A stretch of DNA of 64,000 bases from Thermococcus sp. CX2 (GCF_012027555.1 NZ_SNUQ01000003.1:62001-126000); one strand, 5' to 3'. Shown: positions 8,912 through 18,574, counted from the stretch's first letter. Made by a program: numbers and translations. The notes: generated by a model from the letters alone, not told the origin.

Positions 8912-8920
8912 TTTTTTATA
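8912..8920 (+). promoter_or_regulatory. TATA box of the Sec61 beta gene
   Basis: TTTTTTATA at 8912-8920 predicts a transcription start near 8943, giving a leader of about 16 nt that holds the GAGGTGAGAGGG ribosome-binding site before the ATG at 8959. Confidence 0.6.
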
Positions 8921-8958
8921 CCGTGCCGAACTTAGGGATTTCGTAAGAGGTGAGAGGG

Positions 8959-9129
8959 ATGGCAAAAGAAAAGGCGACGCTACCACCCACTGGCGCCGGT
9001 CTCATGAGGTTCTTCGACGAGGATACCAGGGCAGTAAAGATAAGTCCAAGGGGCGTTATAGCCCTCACGCTGATACTCGTTGCTATGGAGTTGCTTCTTC
9101 ACGCCTTTGGAACCCAGATCTTCGGTTAA
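8959..9129 (+). CDS. Preprotein translocase subunit Sec61 beta (SecG-equivalent)
   Basis: A 56-aa tail-anchored protein, the small beta subunit of the archaeal SecYE-beta translocon. The N-terminus is cytosolic, with the typical PPTGAGLMRFFDED region and IKISPR-like junction; one hydrophobic helix (about residues 36-51) spans the membrane. The start has a GAGGTGAGAGGG site. Its TAA (9127-9129) shares the sequence TTAA with the TAA of the opposing PRC-barrel gene (9126-9128), so the two genes converge and overlap by 3 bases. Confidence 0.95.
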   Translation: MAKEKATLPPTGAGLMRFFDEDTRAVKISPRGVIALTLILVAMELLLHAFGTQIFG

Positions 9130-9788
9130 ATGAAGCTGGTTTTCTTTAATCCCCTTGCGTTCAGTTCCTCGTTTATTATCGCCCTCACGACTTCTTCGAG
9201 CTGGGTCTGGATGAGCTTGTCTACGTCATCCTTTATTTTGTCGATGTCATGCCTCAGTCCCTCCAGGAGCCGTATGTAGTCCTTCGCCATTTCGAGCTGG
9301 CCTTCCTGCCTAATTAACTGCTCCTTGAGGTGTTCGAAGTCCTCCTTCATGACATGGAGCTTCCTGAGCTCCCTCTGTAGCTCGTCGAGCTGTTTGGTTA
9401 ATGCGTAGTTCTCCTCTTTGAGCTTCTCTATAAGCCTCTCTTTGGCTTCAAGCTCGCGCACAAGGGCATTGTACTCCTCAGCTATCTGGGTAAGCCTTTC
9501 TATCTCCCTCAAGGGGGGCACTTTACCGTTTCCGAGGATTATGACGTCCGGACCCACGTTGACGATGTCATCCGGTCTGATTTTCATTTTTTTCTCGTTG
9601 GAGAACATTCCTGGATGCTCGCCCTTTCCGAGGTTTTCCACGAGCTTCATCTTCAGGATAAAGTAGAACTGGTCGCCCTCAACCTCGACGTTGATGTCCG
9701 TCACGAATCCAAGTATCCTTCCCTCCGTAAGGGAAATCACGAACTTGTTAATGAGCTGATTGGCCTTGGCCTCGCTACCCTCTGCCAT
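9126..9788 (-). CDS. PRC-barrel and coiled-coil protein
   Basis: A 220-aa soluble protein. Residues about 10-85 form a PRC-barrel-like beta domain (VISLTEGRILGFV, then IRPDDIVNVGPDVIIL). The rest is a long, highly charged coiled coil rich in Glu, Lys and Leu heptads. PRC-barrels occur in rRNA-maturation factors and cell-division proteins; here a structural or scaffolding role is only inference. The ATG at 9788 follows GGTGGTG. The frame is open much further upstream, but that part is antisense to EngB. Confidence 0.85.
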   Translation of the reverse strand: MAEGSEAKANQLINKFVISLTEGRILGFVTDINVEVEGDQFYFILKMKLVENLGKGEHPGMFSNEKKMKIRPDDIVNVGPDVIILGNGKVPPLREIERLTQIAEEYNALVRELEAKERLIEKLKEENYALTKQLDELQRELRKLHVMKEDFEHLKEQLIRQEGQLEMAKDYIRLLEGLRHDIDKIKDDVDKLIQTQLEEVVRAIINEELNARGLKKTSFI

Positions 9789-9881
9789 AAACACCACCGC
9801 GATTATTTGCCCCTTGGCATACTTAACCTTTCCGCCAAGCCTTATAAAGTGAAAAACCTTCAACCTCATCCGGTGAGAGAC

Positions 9882-10511
9882 ATGATAATTTTCGTGGGGA
9901 GATCGAACGTTGGCAAGAGCACGCTCATCTTTCGCCTGACCGGAAAGCTTGTTAAGCGAGGCAAGCGGCCGGGGGTTACGAGAAAGCCTGTCGAGGTCAA
10001 CTGGCGCAACAGAAGGGTCATCGACATGCCGGGCTTCGGATTCATGAGCGGCCTGCCGAAGGCCAGGCAGGAGAGGATAAAGGACGAGATAGTCCACTTC
10101 ATAGAAGACAACGCCGACGAAATAGAGCTCGCGGTTCTCGTCATAGACGGCAAGAGCGCGCTGGAGATAATTGAGCGCTGGGAGAAGCGCGGTGAGATAC
10201 CGATTGACGTCGAGTTCTTCCAGTTCCTCCGAGAGCTGGGTATACCGACCATCGTCGCTGTGAACAAAATAGACAAGGTCAAGAACCTTCAGGCCACTAT
10301 GAACCGCCTCGTGGAGAAGTTCGGGCTGAGCGGCACGTGGAACGACCACAGAGAAACCTTCGTGCCGATATCCGCCAAGTTCGGGAAGAACCTCGAGGAA
10401 CTGAGGAGGCTCATGGAGAAGAAGCTCCAGGAAGGTAAGAGGAAGGAAAAAGAGCCTTCAGAGGACTTCGAGAACGATATGGGTGATGGTCTCCTTGACG
10501 CCGTCGAGTGA
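9882..10511 (+). CDS. engB: EngB-family GTP-binding protein
   Basis: A 209-aa TRAFAC GTPase of the EngB/YihA type, which in bacteria assists large-subunit assembly. Motifs visible are GRSNVGKST (G1), a G2 Thr in PGVTRKP, DMPGF (G3), NKIDK (G4) and SAK (G5). The C-terminus is a charged tail. The ATG follows CGGTGAG. The last 54 bases overlap the 3' end of the opposing Lrp-like regulator gene, an unusually long convergent overlap for coding regions. Confidence 0.93.
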   Translation: MIIFVGRSNVGKSTLIFRLTGKLVKRGKRPGVTRKPVEVNWRNRRVIDMPGFGFMSGLPKARQERIKDEIVHFIEDNADEIELAVLVIDGKSALEIIERWEKRGEIPIDVEFFQFLRELGIPTIVAVNKIDKVKNLQATMNRLVEKFGLSGTWNDHRETFVPISAKFGKNLEELRRLMEKKLQEGKRKEKEPSEDFENDMGDGLLDAVE

Positions 10512-10922
10512 GGCTATCTCCTCGAGTATCTCGTCGAGTCTGGTCTTGTCTGCCTCGATTATGAGGTCTATATCCCCGGTAACCCTGTAAATCTTCTTTA
10601 TCCTGAGCTTCTTTATCTCCTCGTAAACGTGCTTTCTCTTAGTTGGCTCGATTCTAACAAAGACAAAGACGTCACCTTTCTTCTCTCCGAGGAGGTCGAG
10701 GGCCTTGTCGGTGAGGTCGATGAAGCCCCTTCCCGTTCTTATGTAGCCGAGCTCTTTGAGGATCTTGAGGTGGTTGCTGAGAGCCTGCCTGGTTATTCCC
10801 AGCTCTTCGGCAAGTTCATCCTGGGTCTTTTCAACGGTATGGACCTCTATTGTCTTGCCTTCGTCATAGAACTTCCTGAGCAGTCTAATTTGTCTTGGGG
10901 TAAGGGTGGGTTTCTCTTCCAT
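10458..10922 (-). CDS. Transcriptional regulator: winged HTH plus Lrp/AsnC-type effector domain
   Basis: A 154-aa DNA-binding protein. Residues about 8-70 form a helix-turn-helix (KTQDELAEELGITRQALSNHLKIL) resembling sigma-70 r4 or ArsR-like wings. The C-terminal half is a RAM-like domain (IYRVTGDIDLIIEA) that binds amino acids or other small effectors in the Lrp family. The ATG at 10922 follows a strong AAAGGAGGT site; an upstream in-frame ATG at 11003 has none. Its own targets cannot be read here. Confidence 0.88.
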   Translation of the reverse strand: MEEKPTLTPRQIRLLRKFYDEGKTIEVHTVEKTQDELAEELGITRQALSNHLKILKELGYIRTGRGFIDLTDKALDLLGEKKGDVFVFVRIEPTKRKHVYEEIKKLRIKKIYRVTGDIDLIIEADKTRLDEILEEIASLDGVKETITHIVLEVL

Positions 10923-11094
10923 TTCCAAAACCTCCTTTGCAAGATTAGCGTTTACACCTTTTACATCTTTTATTAAACCAACTAGTTTCAAGGCCAATGT
11001 CAAATTTTCTTGGCCTCTACACTGATAGCCCCAAGCTTCTTTTATAAGTCTTTCTCAAGATTAACTTTTTAATCCTCGCCTCCAACCAACTCAC

Positions 11095-12162
11095 ATGAAC
11101 AAAGCGACCTACACCGAAGACGTCCCGGAGGACAGGTTTGAACTCCTTGAGCGGATTGCCAGTGATGATAAGCCGCTTAAGGTAATGCTCGTCGGCGGAA
11201 CTGACAGCGGAAAGACCACTCTGCTGACGTTTTTAGCAAATGGTCTCCTTGAACTGGGCTTCAGGGTCGCTGTAATCGACAGTGACGTTGGGCAGAAAGG
11301 AATTCTTCCTCCAGCGACCTTGAGCCTCGCCTTTCCGGAGGAGCGCTTCAAATCGCCGGGCGACCTGAAGGGGGTCGCTCACTACTTCATCGGAACCACT
11401 TCTCCCGGCCAGTATGCCGGAGAGATGGCGGTGGGTGTTAGGCGCCTTACCGATATAGCGATCAACGAAGCCGACGTCGTTCTTATAGATACCACCGGAT
11501 TTGTAACCGGTCCGGGCCTCGAGATGAAGCGTCTTAAGGTCGAGCTGATAAAGCCCGAACTTACACTCCTCTTGGAGCGGACGGACGAGCTGAGTCATCT
11601 GAGGAAGGTCCTTGCTCCTTACACGGAGATAATTGACCTCTCCGTGAGCCAGAAGGCAAGGGAACACTCGCGGAAAGAGCGTCGGGAAGTGAGGAAAGAG
11701 AAATGGAAGACCTACTTTTCAAATGGAGAGCTCATCGAGGTGGATCTGGAGAAAGTCGCCCCAACCGGGACGGAAATGTTCCGCGGCAGACCGCTGACGT
11801 CTGAGGAAAAGGATCTCCTCGCCGCCCTGTTCAAGTGGCTCGTGATTGCAGGCTGGAAAAACGAGCGCTACACCGTCGTTAAGGCCGATATGGAAAGCTT
11901 CCCAAGGCACTATAGCAAATCCGTAATTCACACTGTGGATTTTGAGAAGCTTAGCAACCTGCTCGTTGGCTTTATAGATGGGGACGGCCTGTGCCTCGGG
12001 GTTGGCATACTCAAGTGGATAAACTTCAGCGAAATGAAAGCGCAAGTGCTTACTCCACTCACACCCGAGGAACTGGAGAAAGCCCTCGAGCTCAGGTTTG
12101 GGCGCATACGGGTGCTTGAAACAGGCGAGGAACTTGGCCTCCTTCGGAGGGAGGAGCTGTAG
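11095..12162 (+). CDS. Polyribonucleotide 5'-hydroxyl kinase, Clp1/Grc3 family
   Basis: A 355-aa enzyme that phosphorylates 5'-hydroxyl ends of RNA and DNA, in RNA processing or repair. The P-loop is GGTDSGKTT at about residues 34-42; DSDVGQKG forms the following Asp-containing motif characteristic of Clp1, and VLIDTTGFV is the Walker B strand. The C-terminal beta domain is also typical. The length matches the Pyrococcus Clp1 enzyme. The start at 11095 directly follows the AT-rich upstream region without a clear ribosome-binding site. Confidence 0.93.
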   Translation: MNKATYTEDVPEDRFELLERIASDDKPLKVMLVGGTDSGKTTLLTFLANGLLELGFRVAVIDSDVGQKGILPPATLSLAFPEERFKSPGDLKGVAHYFIGTTSPGQYAGEMAVGVRRLTDIAINEADVVLIDTTGFVTGPGLEMKRLKVELIKPELTLLLERTDELSHLRKVLAPYTEIIDLSVSQKAREHSRKERREVRKEKWKTYFSNGELIEVDLEKVAPTGTEMFRGRPLTSEEKDLLAALFKWLVIAGWKNERYTVVKADMESFPRHYSKSVIHTVDFEKLSNLLVGFIDGDGLCLGVGILKWINFSEMKAQVLTPLTPEELEKALELRFGRIRVLETGEELGLLRREEL

Positions 12163-12206
12163 CAAAGGTTTTTAAATTAAGAACCCAATAGAATTAGGTG
12201 GCCCTA

Positions 12207-13037
12207 ATGGAGCTCAAGGCGTTCGTTGAGATAACGAGGCCCCACAACTGCGTCCTCGCTGGGATAGTGGGTCTTCTAGGCTCTATAGTGGCGGTGGGCC
12301 ACTTCCCGGACCTTAAAACCAGCCTGCTTGTCTTCTTAGTGGTCACCCTCGGCTGTGCCGGTGGAAACACGATAAACGACTACTTTGACTACGAGATTGA
12401 TAAAGTCAACAGGCCAGATAGGCCCCTCCCGCGGGGGGCTATGGATAGAAAAACCGCCCTCTGGTACGCGATGCTCCTCTTCGCCGTCGGTCTGGCCTTG
12501 GCTTATATGATAAACCGCTACGCCTTCATCCTCGCTATCATAGCCTACGTTACGATGTTCCTCTACGCATGGAAGCTCAAGCCGCTCCCATTCATCGGGA
12601 ACCTCGTGGTGGCTGGCCTTACGGGTGCGACGCCACTTTACGGTGCCGTCGCTGTTGAGCACCTCGGCCTGGCTGGCTATCTTGCCATCTGTGCCTTTCT
12701 TGTGAACGTCGCGAGGGAAGTCATCAAGGATATAGAGGACGTCAAGGGGGATTTGGTAAAAGGTGCTAAGACTCTACCCATCATATGGGGAAAGAAAAAA
12801 GCCGCCTACGTCGGGTCGTTCTTTGCCCTGTTAACGGTCATTGCCTCATTCCTGCCTGTGAAAGCTGGTGTGGGTGTTGGTTACTATGCTATGGTTCCTG
12901 TGGACGTGATTATACTCTACGCGGCCTATCTAATCCTGAAGAGCCAGGAGAGAGAGGTGGCACGCAAATCACAGAAGTTGCTCAAGATGAGCATATTCCT
13001 TGCCGTTATGGCGTTCCTGATTGCTGCAATAGTTTAG
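12207..13037 (+). CDS. Digeranylgeranylglyceryl phosphate synthase
   Basis: An integral-membrane UbiA-family prenyltransferase (276 aa) that adds the second geranylgeranyl chain in archaeal ether-lipid synthesis. The two aspartate-rich motifs are visible: NTINDYFDYEIDKVN (about residues 54-68) and DIEDVKGD (about 176-183). Eight or nine hydrophobic helices surround them. The start ATG at 12207 follows AGGTGG; a GTG at 12198 is in frame but less well placed. A small gene follows 12 bases downstream and is probably co-transcribed. Confidence 0.95.
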   Translation: MELKAFVEITRPHNCVLAGIVGLLGSIVAVGHFPDLKTSLLVFLVVTLGCAGGNTINDYFDYEIDKVNRPDRPLPRGAMDRKTALWYAMLLFAVGLALAYMINRYAFILAIIAYVTMFLYAWKLKPLPFIGNLVVAGLTGATPLYGAVAVEHLGLAGYLAICAFLVNVAREVIKDIEDVKGDLVKGAKTLPIIWGKKKAAYVGSFFALLTVIASFLPVKAGVGVGYYAMVPVDVIILYAAYLILKSQEREVARKSQKLLKMSIFLAVMAFLIAAIV

Positions 13038-13049
13038 GGGGTGAGTCTT

Positions 13050-13430
13050 ATGGAGTTTAGGGATGAGATAATCAAGAACCTTGAGGGGGAGGGCCTCTGG
13101 ACGGTTATCACGTTCAAGACTCCCCACGGGCCAGGGGTTACGATGGAAAAGCTAAGCTCGGTCGTTGAGGAGGCTGGATGGAAAGTAACCTTCAAGGCCA
13201 ACTGGTGGACTGCGGATATACCCTACGGCCTCATCAGGATGGACCTCGAGAGGGACGGAAGGGAGAAGATACTGCTCGGCAAGTGGATACTCGGCGAGGA
13301 CTGTGCCCTAATCAAAGTGGAGAACTTTGACCTCGAACGCGGAAAGGACGAGTTCTTCCGCATGGTGGACAGCATAACCTCGACCCTCATCCACGACCCC
13401 GTGATAAGGACGATGAGGGAGCAGTACTGA
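13050..13430 (+). CDS. Conserved protein of unknown function
   Basis: A 126-aa soluble protein without signal peptide or membrane helix. It has an alpha/beta pattern with a tryptophan-rich middle (EAGWKVTFKANWWTADIPYG) and a helical, charged C-terminus. No catalytic motif or known family is recognised. The ATG at 13050 has GGGGTGAG (13038-13044) before it. The proximity to the DGGGP synthase gene suggests co-transcription but does not prove a lipid role. Confidence 0.75.
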   Translation: MEFRDEIIKNLEGEGLWTVITFKTPHGPGVTMEKLSSVVEEAGWKVTFKANWWTADIPYGLIRMDLERDGREKILLGKWILGEDCALIKVENFDLERGKDEFFRMVDSITSTLIHDPVIRTMREQY

Positions 13431-13435
13431 GGGGA

Positions 13436-13471
13436 TGTTTTTAATTTTTAACTTTTCTAAGCTTTTTAATC
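13436..13471. terminator. T-rich terminator between convergent genes
   Basis: The region after the TGA of the small + strand gene holds three runs of five T residues on the + strand (TTTTTAATTTTTAACTTTTC and CTTTTT). This matches the oligo-T terminators used by archaeal RNA polymerase. It separates the gene at 13050-13430 from the convergent RPA operon. Confidence 0.6.
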
Positions 13472-13530
13472 CCTCACCTAAGACGAGTGGTTTGTGAAAA
13501 AGAGGGTGAAGGAAATATTGAAAAGCTGAC

Positions 13531-14337
13531 TCACAGCGGCTCGTAGTAGCCTATCTCCGGTTCGTAGATTTCTCCCTCAGCTAAGAGCTGGGTTATGGCC
13601 TCTTCGATGAGCTCCTCGTCGAACTCCTTGGAGAGCTTCTTAACGATGAACTTGTGCGAGAGGGCCTTCTTCTTCTCGTTCAGCAGGTCGAGGACAGCCT
13701 TCTTGGCCTTCTCCAGCTCTGGGCTCTCTTCTGCCTTCTCCTCTAGTTCCTCCACTTCCTCCTCGAAGAGTTCCTCCTCGAGGTTTCTCTGTTCGAGCAT
13801 TATGGTGTAGAGCTCGTCTATAGTGAGGAGCATGTCCTCGCTTACACCTTTGTTTTTGGCTATCACCTTGGCCTTCGCCGTGATGCCGTACTTGTCGTAA
13901 ATCTCAAAGGCTATCTGGGCCTTCTTTGCGTGCTCGACCTTCTCCTTAAGGGTCTCGAAGCGGTGGAGTATCCACATGTTGGGGTGGACCTTAGCTATGC
14001 CCTCCACGAGTATCTGCTTGTCGTCGCGCCATTCAGCAACCTTGCCGATTATCTGGACGAGGTCGCCCTTCTTCACGAGCCTTATAAAGCGGGTGTCGTC
14101 TCTAAACCCGAGAACCCATATCGTCCCTGTTCCGTCGTCTATCTGGAGCTTTCCGTAGGTCTCGTCGTCGCTTATGACTGGCTCGCGGACGACGGTTGCG
14201 ACTACCTTAACGCGGTAGACTTTCCTCGCGTCCTTCGTTATCAGGTAGTTGGGCTCGAAATCGCCCTCGCTCTTGACGTAGTATCCCTCTATGATATCCT
14301 TTATGTAAACCCTACTCGCTGGGAGGCGCTTCTTCAT
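13531..14337 (-). CDS. Replication protein A subunit RPA32
   Basis: A 268-aa subunit of the heterotrimeric single-stranded-DNA-binding protein used in replication and repair. An N-terminal OB fold (IDDGTGTIWVLGF, VKKGDLVQIIGKV) is followed by an acidic Glu-rich linker and a C-terminal winged-helix domain (LSHKFIVKKLSKEF). This layout matches RPA32/RPA2. The ATG at 14337 overlaps the TGA of rpa14 as ATGA, so translation is likely coupled. A GGTGGT site is inside the rpa14 end. Confidence 0.95.
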   Translation of the reverse strand: MKKRLPASRVYIKDIIEGYYVKSEGDFEPNYLITKDARKVYRVKVVATVVREPVISDDETYGKLQIDDGTGTIWVLGFRDDTRFIRLVKKGDLVQIIGKVAEWRDDKQILVEGIAKVHPNMWILHRFETLKEKVEHAKKAQIAFEIYDKYGITAKAKVIAKNKGVSEDMLLTIDELYTIMLEQRNLEEELFEEEVEELEEKAEESPELEKAKKAVLDLLNEKKKALSHKFIVKKLSKEFDEELIEEAITQLLAEGEIYEPEIGYYEPL

Positions 14338-14702
14338 TCTGACCACCACGCGAGCGTGCTCTCAACCTTTGGGAGAACCTTCCTCTCAAGTTCTCTAATC
14401 TCCTCGAGGGCTTCCAAATCGGCCTCGCTGAAGTCCTGTATGACCTCGCCGTAGATGTGAACCCCCTCGTCATTCCTTATGACTCTCCCTATGACCCTGA
14501 CGATTTGACCGTTCTGAGGGAGGACGTTCTCCTCGCTCTCGATAAGTATGACTCCAGTTCCGTCGTCGAGCCAGAAGGTGTAGTCCATCTTGTCGACCTT
14601 GAAGGCCTTTCCTATGAGAGCCACGCGGGTGTCGTCCTCGGTTATTTCTCCTATTTTCCTCTCGACGGCCGGCTTGCGCCGCCTGTACCTAACCTCCTCC
14701 AT
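14334..14702 (-). CDS. Replication protein A subunit RPA14
   Basis: The smallest RPA subunit, 122 aa, a single OB fold (VALIGKAFKVDK, WLDDGTGVILIE, QIVRVIGRVIRN) with a short C-terminal helix that mediates trimerisation in the family. It sits directly between rpa41 (no gap) and rpa32 (4-base overlap). This order, 41-14-32, is the one known in Pyrococcus. Equal amounts of the three subunits are expected from one transcript. Confidence 0.95.
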   Translation of the reverse strand: MEEVRYRRRKPAVERKIGEITEDDTRVALIGKAFKVDKMDYTFWLDDGTGVILIESEENVLPQNGQIVRVIGRVIRNDEGVHIYGEVIQDFSEADLEALEEIRELERKVLPKVESTLAWWSE

Positions 14703-15767
14703 TCACAGCACCTCCTTGAGGGCCTCCTTCAGCTCGGCCCTCACCCGGCTTATCTCCCTTCTGTAGTCCACCTCGTCCCAGCCGAAGGCCTTCAGTATTA
14801 GCCCGAGGAACTTGTCGTCCACCACGTTGCCCCTGACCACTATTTCCCTGCCGAGCAGGTAGTAGTACTCCTCTTCTGCGAGCTTCCTACTGGCTTCCTT
14901 GGCAGTTAAGCCCTCCTCCATGAGCTCCCTCATCCTCTCGGCTATCTCTTCCGGATCCTTTCCGATAAGCTCCGCCGCGTCGTCCCCGAAGAGAGTTGTC
15001 CTGATGTAGCCGGTGGAGTCGTCAAGGCCAAAGTCAATGATGGTTATCTTTATCGGGTGAACCTCGCCGTGCTCGGGGCACACCCAGGTGTCCGTTGCGG
15101 GCTCGTAGTCAACCTTTCTCCTGCACTCTGGACAGGCGTCGTAAACGGTAACGCGGTATAGCCTCGCTATAGTTCCGCGAACCTCAACGAACCTTTCACC
15201 GCCCATCAACTCGCCTATATTGACGCGCCTGTAGTTGTAGCTCCTCACCTCTTCGAGCGGTGGGATTTCTTCAACGCGCGGATCCTCTGGATTGAGTATT
15301 ATCCTCGTCCTGAAGTTGGCATGGAGTTCTATTCCGGACCTGCCCTCCCTGATGCTCGGGTCTATAATCTTGATTACATCTCCCGGGTTAAGCTCGTTGT
15401 AGTACTTGGCCACTTGACTGTCCCAGAGGACGAGCCTGGCTTTTCCGGTGGAGTCGTAAATTATCACGTTGGCGACCTGGCCGCTCGAGCCGTCCCTCCG
15501 CTGGTACTCCCTCGGCGGGTACTTCCTCAGTATCCTCGCGACTATGTTCACGTTGGTCATCCCGGGAACGAGATCTGCTATGTGAAGGAGCTCTTCTCTC
15601 CCCTCCAAGTTGACGCCCAACTCCTCGGCGAGCATTAAAGCCGCGGCATGCTCGGAAATTCCCTCGCGGGAAGCTATCTCCGCTATCTTCTCTTCGATTT
15701 CGTCTTTGGAGAGACCCTTCTGCCTCTCTATCATCTCGATGATTTGTTCCTTGGTCAGCACTCCCAT
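14703..15767 (-). CDS. Replication protein A large subunit RPA41
   Basis: A 354-aa subunit that carries most of the ssDNA-binding activity. An N-terminal helical segment is followed by an OB fold (NVIIYDSTGKARLVLWDSQ) and a second OB domain with a zinc finger (CPECRRKV then CPEHGEV). The ATG at 15767 is preferred because AAGGTGAG precedes it; a GTG three codons upstream overlaps that site. It heads the rpa operon, with ScpB upstream on the same strand after about 120 bases. Confidence 0.95.
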   Translation of the reverse strand: MGVLTKEQIIEMIERQKGLSKDEIEEKIAEIASREGISEHAAALMLAEELGVNLEGREELLHIADLVPGMTNVNIVARILRKYPPREYQRRDGSSGQVANVIIYDSTGKARLVLWDSQVAKYYNELNPGDVIKIIDPSIREGRSGIELHANFRTRIILNPEDPRVEEIPPLEEVRSYNYRRVNIGELMGGERFVEVRGTIARLYRVTVYDACPECRRKVDYEPATDTWVCPEHGEVHPIKITIIDFGLDDSTGYIRTTLFGDDAAELIGKDPEEIAERMRELMEEGLTAKEASRKLAEEEYYYLLGREIVVRGNVVDDKFLGLILKAFGWDEVDYRREISRVRAELKEALKEVL

Positions 15768-15891
15768 AGAACTCACCTTAATGGTAATAATGGGTGCGGG
15801 TATTTAAACTTTTCTCTAGGGGCTGAGTTCTTGGAAAAGAGCGTTCTGTTTCTTTTATGGGCAGAAATAAGGGAACTGAAAGGTTAAGAAA

Positions 15892-16467
15892 TTACTCTTC
15901 GCCTTCTGAAGCCGCCTCACCTTTCTCGAGCTTCTCGATTAAATCGCTGTACTCAGCGTGAACCACTTTCTTGAAGGCCTCCTTAATTATCATTGGATCG
16001 TTCTCAGGGAATCCGTAGAGCTCAGCAAATTTGGGCGTTGTTCCGAGGAGCTTTGTCCTCTCGTAGGGTTCCGCATAGATGAGGCCCATCTCCAGTAGCT
16101 TCCTTATGTGCTCGTAGGCCTGGCTTCCGCGGAGCTTCACGAGCCTGCTCTGCTCTATCGGCTGAAGATAAGCTATAAGCGCCAGCGTTTTCAGCTCGCC
16201 CGTCCTCAAATCGGGCCTCGGCATCAGGTGGATAACTTTTTGAGAGTACTCCTGCTTCACCTGCATCACGTACTTGTCCCCGAGAACGCGCACCACTTCG
16301 ATTGCACTCTTCCGCTCTGCATATTCCGCTGCGATAAGTTCGATGAGCTTTTCGAGATAATCCAGCGACTTTATTCCCAAAGCTTTGGACAGTTCTTTAA
16401 CGCTCAGTGGCCGTCCAGAAACGAAGAGGGCTGCCTCAACAAGGGCCTTGTCTTCTATGAGTCCCAT
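15892..16467 (-). CDS. scpB: Segregation and condensation protein ScpB
   Basis: A 191-aa protein with two winged-helix domains: the N-terminal one at about residues 5-80 (VEAALFVSGRPLSVKEL) and the second at about 85-155 (LKTLALIAYLQPIEQSRLVKLRG). It binds the kleisin ScpA of the SMC complex that organises chromosomes. No scpA or smc gene is in the window, so the partner lies elsewhere. The start ATG at 16467 follows GGAGGTGGTGA. A short acidic tail ends the protein. Confidence 0.92.
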   Translation of the reverse strand: MGLIEDKALVEAALFVSGRPLSVKELSKALGIKSLDYLEKLIELIAAEYAERKSAIEVVRVLGDKYVMQVKQEYSQKVIHLMPRPDLRTGELKTLALIAYLQPIEQSRLVKLRGSQAYEHIRKLLEMGLIYAEPYERTKLLGTTPKFAELYGFPENDPMIIKEAFKKVVHAEYSDLIEKLEKGEAASEGEE

Positions 16468-16509
16468 TATCACCACCTCCTTGGAGATTTGAATTTCCTC
16501 TTATAGGGT

Positions 16510-17556
16510 TTACTCCCCAAGGAGAATTCTCCTGATGGTGAGGTACTCCTTCTTCTCCCAGGCTGCCTCGTCGACCACCACTAAGAGGGAGCCGTTTCTA
16601 ACTACGACCATATCTCTAAGGGTCGCCAGGAACTTCACAACTGCGGTGATACCGTTGTATATCGTTAGATACTCGATGCCGTCTAGTATTATGACGCCGT
16701 TGAGTCCATGCGTCTCTGCCTCGCGCAGGTACCTGTTAGAAAGCTCGAGCATTTTGGCCAGGTTCGTGGGGTGAATTGCGTTCTCCCCCCTTGTGTTGGT
16801 GATGAAGTACGTTCTCCACGTTTCTGGAGGGGATACATCCCTGACAAAAGCTAAGGCCGGGTATTCCCTAAGCATCTCTTTCATCTTGCGGTATTCATCA
16901 CTGGGAATCAGCTTGACTCCGGGCTCGATGTTGGCCTTTACCGGATTCTCCAGCTTGATGAACTCTTCGGAAAGCACCATGCAGGCCATGAAGTATACTG
17001 AGAGAACCGTAAGTATGGCCCCCAATGTGAAGCCTATCGGGGCGAACCAATCCACACCCCTGAGGAAGGGATAATCCATCTCGTGAAGTCCCATCAGAAG
17101 AACCATCCACCCAGCCCTTTTGGCTCTCTTGAAGCTCTCCTCGCTGGCGTGCAGTATGAATAGTCCAGATAGGACAACAAAGAAAGCAGAGACACCGTAG
17201 GAGATGCCCACTATGGAAACCCAGTCCTTGCCTAAGGCCACACTGTACAGGGCGGCGATCAGGGGGGGAGTGGCATATATGAAGGCGTGTTTGGTATTCC
17301 AGCCGAGCTCCTCGGAGAGAAATATTAGTGAGCCGAGAAATAGCATGGAGGAAAACGCAGCTTCGGTGATTGCTATAAGCCGGAGGATGTCCAGGGCGTC
17401 GGAGACTATGCTGAGAGCCGCGATTATCCAGGCGAGGAACCATACAAAGGCGGACCTTCTTCGGGAGCGGAGGTAGACTTTGAGGAGAATCATTGAGACT
17501 GTCAGCTTTGCAAGCAGACTGAGGGTCTGGCCAACCAGCAAGAGGGACTTATTCAT
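16510..17556 (-). CDS. Seven-helix membrane protein with C-terminal DUF835 domain
   Basis: A 348-aa protein. The first 220 residues hold about seven hydrophobic helices; the cytoplasmic C-terminal 120 residues carry a DUF835 domain (ALAFVRDVSPPETWRT, NGVIILDGIEYLTIYNG). DUF835 proteins are abundant in Thermococcales and resemble RecA-like or signalling domains, but the biochemical activity is not established. The architecture suggests a membrane sensor with an intracellular output domain. The ATG at 17556 follows AGGTGAG. Confidence 0.88.
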   Translation of the reverse strand: MNKSLLLVGQTLSLLAKLTVSMILLKVYLRSRRRSAFVWFLAWIIAALSIVSDALDILRLIAITEAAFSSMLFLGSLIFLSEELGWNTKHAFIYATPPLIAALYSVALGKDWVSIVGISYGVSAFFVVLSGLFILHASEESFKRAKRAGWMVLLMGLHEMDYPFLRGVDWFAPIGFTLGAILTVLSVYFMACMVLSEEFIKLENPVKANIEPGVKLIPSDEYRKMKEMLREYPALAFVRDVSPPETWRTYFITNTRGENAIHPTNLAKMLELSNRYLREAETHGLNGVIILDGIEYLTIYNGITAVVKFLATLRDMVVVRNGSLLVVVDEAAWEKKEYLTIRRILLGE

Positions 17557-17662
17557 GCTGCTCACCTATGGATGTCCAAGTATATTTTTGGACTTCAAAG
17601 CCTAAAAACTTTAACTGACCACCTAACCACAAAATGACCGTTGGATGCTCCCTGACCGCAAT

Positions 17663-17671
17663 CTTTATAAA
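17663..17671 (+). promoter_or_regulatory. TATA box of the 5S rRNA gene
   Basis: CTTTATAAA at 17663-17671 lies about 27 bases before the predicted 5' end of 5S rRNA at 17694, the standard archaeal spacing. It is a strong consensus box, as expected for a stable RNA gene. Confidence 0.75.
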
Positions 17672-17684
17672 CCCATCCCGATAG

Positions 17685-18536
<852 letters not shown>

Positions 18537-18574
18537 GCTTTTAAGTCGTGATGAGCTTTTCTTCTGGTGGGATC

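Noticed and set aside
8880-9149. An 89-codon frame over the Sec61 beta gene
   Set aside because: It lies in another frame and has no protein features, while the 56-codon frame is a clear Sec61 beta with a good ribosome-binding site.
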